A stretch of 10,216 bases of DNA from DAOUKH01 sp034420775 (GTDB lineage Bacteria; Chloroflexota; Dehalococcoidia; SHYB01). The DNA lies in NCBI GenBank assembly GCA_034420775.1, contig DAOUKZ010000216.1, forward strand, positions 1-10,216, read 5' to 3'. Below the pieces are notes generated by a model that saw only the letters and a program-made list of their open reading frames with translations, did no database searches and was not told the origin of the DNA. Positions 1-5,889 of the stretch are shown in pieces. Position 1 is the first letter of the stretch, and each line of letters opens with the position of its first letter. The position numbers and the translations under genes are program-made.

Positions 1-588
1 CTCGAAGTTCACCCGCCGGGGGAAGAACGGGTCGTGCTCGACGAGAGGGCCGACGCGCTCCAGCGGCCATGCCTCCACCGGCTCGTCGATGAACGCGACG
101 GCGTGAGGGTTGCCCATGGAAAGGCTGGTGATGGTCAGGCTGGCCTCGCCGACCTCGAGAGGATGGTCGATGACGCGGTCGACGCCGCGCAGCGCCACCG
201 GGATCTGCTCCGGGTCGAACCGCGGCGCGCCCATGCCAATGCGAGCGGCGACCACCTGCCCATCCTCGAAGCGGGGCGTGATCTCGTGGACGCCCGCGAG
301 GGTCTCGATGATCAGGGGGTCGCTCGGCGCGCCCAGTTCTTCAATCACATGCTTCGCGAAGCAGCGGATGCCGTTCCCCGACGTCTCCGCCTCCGACCCG
401 TCGGCGTTGAACAGCACCATCCGGTGCGCCGCCTTCTCGGACGCTTCGACCACCAGCAGCCCGTCGGCGCCCGCGCCGGTGTGCCGCTCGCACATCGCCA
501 CCGCCAGCGACGGCCAATCGGCTTCGACACCGTTGCCCTCGACGACCAGAAAGTCGTTTCCCGCTCCGTGATACTTGGTAAATCGCAT
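1..588 (-). CDS. dapF: Diaminopimelate epimerase, N-terminal 196 residues (3' end outside window)
   Basis: DapF interconverts LL- and meso-diaminopimelate in lysine and peptidoglycan synthesis, in the cytoplasm. The reading frame starts at ATG 588-586 and stays open to base 1, giving 196 residues of a family usually about 270-280 long, so the C-terminal part with the second catalytic Cys is not visible. Recognisable family blocks are KYHGAGNDF near the start (residues 5-13), GADGLL at about 40-45, NADGS (61-65) followed by GNGIRC (71-76), and MGNPHAV at about 158-164; it ends in RVNFE. The position of the first catalytic Cys, in the usual CGN of this motif, is Ser70 here, with a Cys instead at residue 76. 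A TATAAT box ends only 9 nt before the ATG, which suggests a leaderless or nearly leaderless transcript. The gene is divergent from the flavin reductase gene. The family call is firm; activity is less certain because of Ser70. Confidence 0.93.
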   Translation of the reverse strand, partial: MRFTKYHGAGNDFLVVEGNGVEADWPSLAVAMCERHTGAGADGLLVVEASEKAAHRMVLFNADGSEAETSGNGIRCFAKHVIEELGAPSDPLIIETLAGVHEITPRFEDGQVVAARIGMGAPRFDPEQIPVALRGVDRVIDHPLEVGEASLTITSLSMGNPHAVAFIDEPVEAWPLERVGPLVEHDPFFPRRVNFE

Positions 589-603
589 AGCGGGGGTATT
601 ATA
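575..603. promoter_or_regulatory. Possible bidirectional promoter between dapF and the flavin reductase gene
   Basis: The odd palindrome GTATTATAC (596-604) reads as TATAAT on the minus strand (603-598) and as TATTAT on the plus strand (597-602). On the plus strand TTGGTA (575-580) lies 16 nt upstream as a plausible -35. On the minus strand no good -35 is seen, and the -10 ends 9 nt before the dapF ATG. Both readings face a gene. This is assigned from consensus matching alone. Confidence 0.45.
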
Positions 604-673
604 CAGCGCCAACCCTCCCGGACGGCCCGTCCCCTGAAGCACGGCGCGCCGTCCGAGGCCCGCGGAAGAGACC

Positions 674-1255
674 ATGGACTACGACAAGATCGCTCCCATG
701 ATGCGGCGGCTCTGGGCCCCCATCGCCATCGTCACCGCCTCGTCGGGAGGCCGCGACAACGCCCAGGCGGCCGTCTCCATCGGCGGCGCATCCATCGTCG
801 CCGACCGCCCCCGCGTCGTCGTCCAGCTCTACAAGACCAACCTCACCCACGACCTCGTCGTCGAGAGCGGCGCATTCGCCCTCTGCTTCACCCGCCGCGA
901 CCAGCTCGACCTCGTCCACGAGATGGGCTTCGTCAGCGGCCACGAAGGCGACAAGATGGCCGGGCTGGCCTACTCCACGGGCGTAACCGGCAGCCCGGTC
1001 CTCGACGACTGCCTCGGCTTCCTCGACTGCCGCGTCATTAACGCCATGGACGGCGGCGACATGACCGTCTTCCTCGCCGACGTCGTCGACGGCCGCATGC
1101 GCTCCGACGGCGAGCCCCTCGACGGCCCCTACTGGCGCGACGCCATCCCCCAGTCCTGGACCGACGCATGGAACGAGAAGATCGCCAAGGAAGTCGAACA
1201 CTCCCGCCGCGTCATGGACATAATCGACCCCGCCCGCTTTGTTGAAGACCATTGA
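674..1255 (+). CDS. Flavin reductase-like (FMN-binding split-barrel) protein
   Basis: This 193-residue protein looks like the flavin-reductase-like domain family, which binds FMN or FAD in a split beta-barrel and typically passes electrons from NAD(P)H to flavin, often for a partner monooxygenase. Supporting features are the start LWAPIAIVTA (13-22), an NAQAAVSIGGAS stretch (29-40) where the family has its flavin-contacting strand, PRVVVQLYKTNLTHDLV (46-62), a SGAFAL segment and the later GSPVLDDCLGFLDCRV block. The length is normal for a single-domain member. The ATG at 674 is preceded by a purine-rich GGAAGAG (664-670) that is too close to be an ideal ribosome site; Met9 or Met10 are alternative starts. 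No monooxygenase gene lies nearby, so the partner is unknown. The gene converges on the SDR gene across a repeat. The exact substrate, and whether the cofactor is FMN, FAD or F420, cannot be told from the sequence. Confidence 0.8.
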   Translation: MDYDKIAPMMRRLWAPIAIVTASSGGRDNAQAAVSIGGASIVADRPRVVVQLYKTNLTHDLVVESGAFALCFTRRDQLDLVHEMGFVSGHEGDKMAGLAYSTGVTGSPVLDDCLGFLDCRVINAMDGGDMTVFLADVVDGRMRSDGEPLDGPYWRDAIPQSWTDAWNEKIAKEVEHSRRVMDIIDPARFVEDH

Positions 1256-1274
1256 TGCGGCCGGGGCGGGGCGT

Positions 1275-1360
1275 CACCCCAAACCCTCCCCCGCAGGGGG
1301 AGCACCTTAAACCTCTCCCCCCTTGTGGGGGAGACTGAGAGAGGGCCGGGGGTGGGGCGC
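1275..1360. repeat. Hairpin repeat family A, copy 1
   Basis: The copy carries CTCCCCC-gca-GGGGGAG (1286-1302), the linker agcaccttaaacc, then a second C-run/G-run hairpin with a ttgtg loop (about 1315-1333), and ends GAGACTGAGAGAGGGCCGG plus a G-rich tail. It shares this order with copies at 3181 and 9221. It fills almost the whole 108-bp gap between two convergent stop codons and ends 3 nt before the SDR stop. A GGCCGGGG-rich block at 1259-1273 resembles the tail at 1344-1359, as if part of another copy preceded it. No T-run follows the hairpins, so classic terminator function is not evident. Confidence 0.85.
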
Positions 1361-1363
1361 CGC

Positions 1364-2161
1364 CTACTGCATGTACGAGGCGGCGTTGATGAAGAGACTC
1401 TGCCCGTTGACGCCGCTCGATGCATCTGACGCCAAGTAGATCATCAGGTCGGCGACCTCGTCCGTGCTGACGATTCGATTCTCCGGCGAGACGGCGGCGA
1501 AGCGGGCCCGCACCTCCTCAAGCGTCACGCCCTCTTCGCTTGCCAAACGTTGCTGGACGCCGGCGAGCAGCTCGGTGGCTACGGACCCGGGCACGATGCA
1601 GTTGGCGCGTATCCCATGCTCGGCGCCCTCGCGCGCCAGGGAATAGGTAAGGCCAATAACGCCCATCTTTGTCGCCGCGTAATGGCTGCGGCCCCGCATC
1701 CCGCTGCGGATGACGTCCGACGACACGTTGATGATCGCGCCCCTCTTCTGGCGGATCATATGGGGCAGGACGTACTTGGCGAAGAGCGCGGGGCCGCGCA
1801 GGTTGATGCCGTACACAAGGTCGAAGTCCTCGAACGGCATGTCGATCAGGTCGACTGCATAGCCCCCAGGGGCTCCGAGAATTGCCGCGTTGTTGATGAG
1901 CACGTCCACGCCGCCGAATCTCTCCACGGTGCGCTCGACGAAAGCCTTGACCTGTCCCTCGTCGGCGACGTCGGTGACCAGCGCCAGCGCCTTCCCGCCG
2001 GCGCCCTCGATCTCGCTCGCCGTGGCTTCGATCTCGGACCGCGTCCGCGAGCAGATCGCCACCGAAGCGCCAAGCTCCGCGAAGCGTAGCGCGGCCCTCT
2101 TGCCGATGCCCTTACCGGCGCCGGTGATGATCACCGTCTTGCCGTCGAAGCGGATCTGCAT
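1364..2161 (-). CDS. SDR-family NAD(P)-dependent oxidoreductase
   Basis: A 265-residue classical short-chain dehydrogenase/reductase, the usual length, acting in the cytoplasm on an alcohol/ketone pair. Visible motifs are the nucleotide-binding TGAGKGIG (13-20), DV (64-65), NNAA (90-93), catalytic Asn120, Ser148, Tyr161 and Lys165 in the YAATK segment, and a C-terminal GVNGQSLFINA strand. Lys17 in the glycine loop and Arg39 after the second strand (CSRTRS) favour NADP(H) over NAD; this is inference from known SDR rules. The ATG lies 3 nt after the stop codon of the BKACE gene, so the two are very probably one transcript, with SDR translation likely coupled. This suggests it reduces or oxidises a beta-keto or hydroxy intermediate linked to the BKACE reaction. 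It could equally be annotated as a FabG-like 3-oxoacyl reductase; the substrate cannot be read from sequence. Confidence 0.9.
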   Translation of the reverse strand: MQIRFDGKTVIITGAGKGIGKRAALRFAELGASVAICSRTRSEIEATASEIEGAGGKALALVTDVADEGQVKAFVERTVERFGGVDVLINNAAILGAPGGYAVDLIDMPFEDFDLVYGINLRGPALFAKYVLPHMIRQKRGAIINVSSDVIRSGMRGRSHYAATKMGVIGLTYSLAREGAEHGIRANCIVPGSVATELLAGVQQRLASEEGVTLEEVRARFAAVSPENRIVSTDEVADLMIYLASDASSGVNGQSLFINAASYMQ

Positions 2162-2164
2162 ACG

Positions 2165-3046
2165 TCAGGCCGTCATCCCCATCATCGCCCGCCCCTCGGC
2201 GAGTGTGGCGACCTCGCGGCCCGCCTTGTGGGCCAGGTCGACGGCTTCCTTCACCAGATCGGCGTTCGTGGGCTGCCGCCCGTCGATCACCGGCGTGTCG
2301 CCGAGGCCGGTCCGGATGTGGCCCCCCATCGCGGCGGCGAGCATGTACATCCGCCCCGCCTCCTCCGGCGACCGGAACATCGTGATGAACCAGTGCGACT
2401 CCACCCCCGCCGGAATCATGTCAAGGTACATCGAGAGACCCTTGACGTTGGGATAGGGCCCCTGGGCGTTGCCGGTAGACATAAAGATCTTCAGCACCAG
2501 CGGCTCCGACGCGAGCCCCATCCGCAGGTACTCGTTGACGTGCCGCATGTGGCCCACGTCCCGCACCCCCAGGCTGAACGCGATGCCAAGCTCCCGCGAC
2601 TGTTCCATGAAGTAGATCAGGTCGTCGTGGCTGTTGACGTAGGTGCCGGCGGGCCGGAACGCGCCGGTGTCGGGGTCGACGCCCGAGTTGTTCGTGGCGC
2701 CCACGTCGAACGTCGCCAGGTCGAGCTTCGCCGCGGGGTCGTTGGCCAGCGCTCCGATGTGGGCGAAGCGCTCCTCCTTCCGCCGCGCGCCGGGGTAGGA
2801 GGGGTACAGCAGGGCGTCGGGCCGGTCGCGGCGGATCATCGCCATCGCCTCGCCGTAGACCTCGGCGTCGGTCCAGAGCTGCGCCCCGGTCTCCGGGTGG
2901 CGGGCGTGGAAGTGGACGATGGTCGCCCCCGCCTCGATGCACTCCAGCGCGTCCTTGGCGACTTCCTCCGGCCCATAGGGCACGTTGGGGTTGTACCGCT
3001 TCGACGCCAGCTCGTTGATCGCCGCCTCGATCATCATCTTCTGCAT
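2165..3046 (-). CDS. BKACE (DUF849) beta-keto acid cleavage enzyme
   Basis: This 293-residue TIM-barrel protein belongs to the beta-keto acid cleavage family, whose characterised members condense a beta-keto acid with acetyl-CoA to release acetoacetate and a new acyl-CoA, using a Zn ion. Family signs are EAAINE (7-12), IEAGATIVHFHARHPETG (37-54) with the metal-binding pair His45 and His47, YPSYPGA (81-87), and HIRTGLGD (243-250) near the end. In the reference enzyme Kce the zinc is also held by a Glu in the sequence R-x-G-L-E-D; here that place is Gly249, while Arg245 and Asp250 are kept. Length is normal. Start choice: ATG 3046-3044 has AGGAGG (3058-3053) 6 nt upstream, a strong ribosome site; Met4 and Met5 are less likely. 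It is the first gene of an operon with the SDR. The keto-acid substrate is unknown. Confidence 0.88.
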   Translation of the reverse strand: MQKMMIEAAINELASKRYNPNVPYGPEEVAKDALECIEAGATIVHFHARHPETGAQLWTDAEVYGEAMAMIRRDRPDALLYPSYPGARRKEERFAHIGALANDPAAKLDLATFDVGATNNSGVDPDTGAFRPAGTYVNSHDDLIYFMEQSRELGIAFSLGVRDVGHMRHVNEYLRMGLASEPLVLKIFMSTGNAQGPYPNVKGLSMYLDMIPAGVESHWFITMFRSPEEAGRMYMLAAAMGGHIRTGLGDTPVIDGRQPTNADLVKEAVDLAHKAGREVATLAEGRAMMGMTA

Positions 3047-3080
3047 CGCGCCCCTCCTGAAGGCCGCGATTCTAACTTAA

Positions 3081-3139
3081 CCTCTTCTCCCAAGGGGAGA
3101 AGATTGAGATGAGGGGCCCCTGACAACCGCCGGCGGCCC
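3081..3139. repeat. Hairpin repeat family B, copy 1
   Basis: A perfect 8-bp stem CTTCTCCC/GGGAGAAG (3084-3091 and 3095-3102) with loop aag is followed by attgagatgaggggcccc and a GCCGGCGGCCC tail. It matches the copy at 4293-4352 along its full length. The two stems differ at a base pair in a compensating way (T-A here, C-G there). It lies in the leader region between the BKACE and crotonase genes. It resembles the widespread CCTCTCCC...GGGAGAGG type of interspersed repeat. Confidence 0.85.
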
Positions 3140-3180
3140 TGTAAGGCGCCCATCCCCACTTCCCGGAGCGGGGACATCAC

Positions 3181-3258
3181 CTCAGTCTCCCCCGCAGGGG
3201 GAGCACCTTAAGCCTCTCCCCCCTTGTGTGGGAGACTGAGAGAGGGCCGGGGGTGGGG
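3181..3258. repeat. Hairpin repeat family A, copy 2 with 11-bp terminal inverted repeats
   Basis: CTCAGTCTCCC (3181-3191) is the exact reverse complement of GGGAGACTGAG (3230-3240), and an inner stem CTCCCCC-gca-GGGGGAG occupies 3187-3203. The body and the tail agagggccgggggtgggg match copies 1 and 3, but only this copy keeps the full outer inverted repeat. It sits directly upstream of the candidate promoter of the crotonase gene. Confidence 0.87.
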
Positions 3259-3274
3259 CACGCCGCGCACCCGG

Positions 3275-3283
3275 TGCTATACT
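3275..3283 (+). promoter_or_regulatory. Candidate extended -10 promoter of the crotonase gene
   Basis: TGCTATACT (3275-3283) fits an extended -10 element (TG-n-TATACT). No clear -35 is seen, which is acceptable for extended -10 promoters. The predicted start site would give a leader of about 50 nt before ATG 3343, which has its own ribosome site. The same GCTATACTTCC string occurs before the TRAP binding-protein gene at 4716-4726. Confidence 0.4.
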
Positions 3284-3342
3284 TCCGTTCACCTCCGGCT
3301 TCCCGCGCCCCCCAGCGGCCCGGAACACGCGAAAGGAGCCCG

Positions 3343-4173
3343 ATGACGGACCTCAACTGGATCATCTACGAAAAGGACGACAACGTCGGCGTCATTACCC
3401 TCAACCGCCCCGAGACGCGCAACGCGCAGCACCAGGGCTTCCTCGAAGAGCTCGACCAGGCCTGGCGCATGGGCGAGCAGGACAAAGAGGTCAAGGTCAT
3501 CGTCCTCAAGGCCAACGGGCCGCACTTCTCCTCCGGCCACGACATCGGCAGCGAGGAAGCCAAGCGCTGGCGCGCCAACAACGCCCAGCACTGGGAGGGC
3601 GCCGCCGACCGGTACTGGTGGGAGTCCGAGTTCTACCTCGGCCTCAGCCACCGGTGGCGCGACATCCCCAAGCCCACCATCGCCGCCGTCCACGGCAAGA
3701 CCATCGCCGGCGGCCTCATGCTCTGCTGGCCCTGCGACCTCATCGTCGCCGCCGACAACGCCCAGTTCAGCGACCCCGTGGTCAGCATGGGAGTCGGCGG
3801 CGTCGAGTACCACGCCCACCCCTGGGAGCTCGGCGCCCGCAAGGCCAAGGAGATGCTGTTCACCGGCCAGTTCATCGGCGCCGAGGAGGCCCACCGGCTC
3901 GGCATGGTCAACCGCGTCGTCCCCCTCGACGACCTCGTCGACGAGACGATGACCCTGGCCCGTCAGATCGCGCAGATGCCCGCCTTCGCCCTCGCCATGG
4001 CCAAGCAGTCGGTCAACCGCACCCTCGAGCACCAGGGCCAGCGCACCGCGATGCAGGCCGTCTTCGACATGCACCAGCTCGCCCACGCCCACTCCGAGCT
4101 CACCACCGGCAGCGCCATCATGGGCATGACCGTCGACTCCATGAAGTCGAGCAGCGGCATGGCCAAGGCCTGA
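3343..4173 (+). CDS. Enoyl-CoA hydratase/isomerase (crotonase) family protein with atypical active site
   Basis: A 276-residue crotonase-fold protein, normal length, acting on an acyl-CoA thioester in the cytoplasm. Family features are VGVITLNRPETRNA (15-28), the first oxyanion-hole segment HFSSGHDI (61-68), the second at AVHGKTIAGG (115-124), PCDLIVAADNAQF (130-142), and a C-terminal helix region. Aligned on the CD pair, the positions of the two catalytic glutamates of rat mitochondrial hydratase (Glu144 and Glu164) are Met126 and Val146. Glu155-Tyr156, just after a GVGG turn, are possible substitutes. The reaction may therefore be something other than simple hydration. Start choice: ATG 3343 follows AAAGGAG (3332-3338); an upstream in-frame extension runs into the repeat and is not believed. 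It is a single-gene unit divergent from the BKACE operon and bracketed by repeats on both sides. The protein could belong to the large unassigned EchA-like set. Confidence 0.87.
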   Translation: MTDLNWIIYEKDDNVGVITLNRPETRNAQHQGFLEELDQAWRMGEQDKEVKVIVLKANGPHFSSGHDIGSEEAKRWRANNAQHWEGAADRYWWESEFYLGLSHRWRDIPKPTIAAVHGKTIAGGLMLCWPCDLIVAADNAQFSDPVVSMGVGGVEYHAHPWELGARKAKEMLFTGQFIGAEEAHRLGMVNRVVPLDDLVDETMTLARQIAQMPAFALAMAKQSVNRTLEHQGQRTAMQAVFDMHQLAHAHSELTTGSAIMGMTVDSMKSSSGMAKA

Positions 4174-4213
4174 CCGGCCCGTTAGGCGGGCGAACAGGGC
4201 TCCCTTCCCAGCC

Positions 4214-4249
4214 TCCCTCCCCTTGTGGGAGGGACTGAGGGCGGGCACG
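4214..4249. repeat. Family A-like hairpin fragment after the crotonase gene
   Basis: CCCTCCC (4215-4221) and GGGAGGG (4227-4233) form a 7-bp stem with loop cttgt, followed by actgagggcggg. The loop and the gactgag tail echo family A's second hairpin. It begins about 40 nt after the crotonase stop, so it could stop transcription, though no T-run follows. Confidence 0.65.
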
Positions 4250-4292
4250 CGCCCGCCGGGCGCGTCGGAGGAGCGGCGCGGGGCGGGTCTTC

Positions 4293-4352
4293 CCTCCTCT
4301 CCCAGCGGGAGAGGATTGAGGTGAGGGGCCCCGCAACAAGCGCCGGCGGCCC
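4293..4352. repeat. Hairpin repeat family B, copy 2
   Basis: CCTCTCCC (4296-4303) pairs with GGGAGAGG (4307-4314) around loop agc, followed by attgaggtgaggggcccc and a GCGCCGGCGGCCC tail. It is in the same orientation as copy 1 at 3081-3139, so the two are direct repeats enclosing the crotonase gene. Confidence 0.85.
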
Positions 4353-4815
4353 ATCCACGCCCGCTACGGCTCACGGCACCGCCCCACGCCCCCACAGCGC
4401 CCCGCTCCCCGCCCTCGACGGCCCCAACCTCGACCGCGCCCCACAGCGCGGCTCTGAGCGCGTCCTGCCGCAATAGACCTAGCCCGACCCAATCTCCACG
4501 GCTCCTCGTTACATAATCCCACTTCTGTCTGTGTCGCCTAATGGTTGTTATGTGCGAGCGTACAGGGAGGAGGCCGTCCGTTTACATAAGGAACGTCAAG
4601 GCGAGGATAGGCCCGTTGGGGTGCCGTGAACGTCTGCGCGTCGTAGCGCGCCGTTTGCGCCTTCGGACGACTCCCACGCCGTCCCAGCCACCGAACGCGG
4701 CGCTGGCGGCCTGTCGCTATACTTCCTGCCGAACTTCGCCACGCATGCCGAGTCGTGGATTCGCGCACGAATGCCGGTCCTGCCTGACCACGTGACCACA
4801 AGGAGCACCACGACA
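4353..4815. other. Non-coding stretch between repeat B2 and the TRAP binding-protein gene
   Basis: No convincing gene is visible in this 463-bp stretch. The first part (to about 4470) is very C-rich with loose repeats such as two CCACAGCGC strings. The composition then falls in GC. The string TTACATAA occurs at 4509-4516 and 4582-4589, and its inverted half TTATGT at 4548-4553, spaced about 36-37 bp apart. Short open frames on both strands at about 4540-4820 lack ribosome sites and family features. The last 100 bases hold the candidate promoter and ribosome site of the next gene. Confidence 0.6.
4718..4723 (+). promoter_or_regulatory. Candidate -10 box of the TRAP binding-protein gene
   Basis: TATACT at 4718-4723 sits within GCTATACTTCC, identical to the string upstream of the crotonase gene. 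No good -35 is seen. It would give a leader of roughly 85 nt before ATG 4816. It rests on a short motif match only. Confidence 0.35.
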
Positions 4816-5838
4816 ATGACATCCCGACTGATCCGCCTGGCCCCCCTCATGCTCGCGCTCTGCTTGGTGGCGGCGGCATGCGGCGACGGCGATTCCGACC
4901 CGGTCACACTCAGGTTCGGCTACCCATTCCCCGCCGATCACCCAGTGCGCGTACAGGTGTTCGATCCGTGGGCCGAAGACCTGCGCGCCGCGACCGATGG
5001 TTCGGTCACCATTGAGTTCTACGCCGAGCAGGCCCTCAGCCCGGCCGCCGAGACCTACGCAAACGTGGTCGCGGGAGGCCAGGACATAGGTTGGTCAATC
5101 CAGGGGTACTCCCCAGGCCGCTTTCCGGCGACCGACGTGATCGAAATGCCATTCGTCTTCGATAGCGCGTCGAAGGCGAGCAAGGTGCTGCGGACCCTGT
5201 ACGACGAATTTGAAGCCTTGCGCGACGAGTACGCCGACGTGAAGGTGCTTGGTCTCTGGACAACCAGCCCCGGGGATCTATGGCTCGCCGAGGGTACCGC
5301 CTCCACGCCGGCGGACGTTGCCGGCCTGACGCTCCGGTCGCCCAGCCCGGTGCAGGGGGCCGTGATCCGAGCGCTGGGTGCAACCCCGGTAAACATGGCC
5401 GCGCCAGACCTGCGGGGAGCATTGGAGGCGGGCGAGATCGATGGGCTGCTTACCGTCGATACGGCGTTGGCAGCGCATGGTCTTTTGGACGTGCTGGAGA
5501 GCGGCACGGAGTGCGGGTGCTACGTAGTGGCCGGGTTCCTCGTGATGAATCTCGACACCTGGGACGGCCTTTCCGAGGAGCAGCAGGCCGCTGTGGAGAA
5601 GTTGTCAGGGGAGAGAATCTCTCAAGCCGCGGCGGTGTTTTATGACGAGGCTAGCGCCGACGCAACGCAGGCGAATGCTGAGGCCGGCATCGTCAAGGTC
5701 CAGCTTGACGACGCGCAGCTCGGCCGTTGGAAGGACGCCACGCGCGGGGTCGTTGACGGCTGGATCAGCGACAACAGCGGCGCCTTCGATGCCGACGCCA
5801 TGTACCAGCGCATGCTGGAGTTGGCCGAGGACAGTTAG
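4816..5838 (+). CDS. TRAP transporter solute-binding lipoprotein (DctP family)
   Basis: A 340-residue extracytoplasmic binding protein of the DctP/TRAP family, which captures carboxylates or similar organic acids and delivers them to a DctQ/DctM membrane pair driven by an ion gradient. The N-terminus has Arg4 and Arg7, a hydrophobic stretch and a lipobox ending in AAAC with Cys22, then an Asp-rich linker (GDGDSD), so it is probably a lipoprotein anchored on the outer face of the membrane. Family signs are LRFGYPFPADHPV, FYAEQALSPAAETYANVVAGG, GLTLRSPSP with Arg174 at the place of the conserved substrate-carboxylate Arg, and LGATPVNMAAPDLRGALEAGEIDG. Start choice: ATG 4816 follows AAGGAG (4800-4805) with a 10-nt gap and opens the signal peptide; an in-frame ATG at 4771 would spoil it. 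No DctQ or DctM gene is in the window. Codon choice is more mixed than in its neighbours, which may reflect transfer. The ligand is unknown. Confidence 0.92.
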   Translation: MTSRLIRLAPLMLALCLVAAACGDGDSDPVTLRFGYPFPADHPVRVQVFDPWAEDLRAATDGSVTIEFYAEQALSPAAETYANVVAGGQDIGWSIQGYSPGRFPATDVIEMPFVFDSASKASKVLRTLYDEFEALRDEYADVKVLGLWTTSPGDLWLAEGTASTPADVAGLTLRSPSPVQGAVIRALGATPVNMAAPDLRGALEAGEIDGLLTVDTALAAHGLLDVLESGTECGCYVVAGFLVMNLDTWDGLSEEQQAAVEKLSGERISQAAAVFYDEASADATQANAEAGIVKVQLDDAQLGRWKDATRGVVDGWISDNSGAFDADAMYQRMLELAEDS

Positions 5839-5840
5839 CC

Positions 5841-5889
5841 GGGGCAAGCCTGCCTTGGTGGAGAGCCTGACAAGGCCCAAACATGCCCC
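5841..5889. terminator. Possible bidirectional terminator between convergent genes
   Basis: Two nested inverted repeats occupy the 51-bp gap between convergent stop codons: an outer GGGGCA (5841-5846) with TGCCCC (5884-5889) and an inner GCCTTG (5852-5857) with CAAGGC (5871-5876). No T-run is present, so intrinsic termination is uncertain; the placement is the main support. Confidence 0.35.

Noticed and set aside
34..1041. Long plus-strand open frame over dapF and the flavin reductase gene
   Set aside because: Its product is Arg/Pro-rich low-complexity sequence, and it overlaps two genes with clear family motifs in other frames.
599..1252. Minus-strand open frame opposite the flavin reductase gene
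   Set aside because: It is the antisense shadow of a GC-rich gene, with Val/Asp/Gly-rich low-complexity product and no family signs.
2228..3112. Plus-strand 294-codon frame opposite BKACE
   Set aside because: The product is His/Arg/Val-rich without motifs; the minus strand carries a clear BKACE with a strong ribosome site.
3226..3342. Upstream extension of the crotonase to an ATG in the repeat
   Set aside because: It would translate the family A repeat and skip the good ribosome site before ATG 3343.
3289..4473. Minus-strand 394-codon frame opposite the crotonase
   Set aside because: It runs through repeats and mirrors the crotonase gene; the product is low complexity.
4538..4822. Short open frames on both strands before the TRAP gene
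   Set aside because: They lack ribosome sites and recognisable sequence, and they overlap each other and the promoter region.
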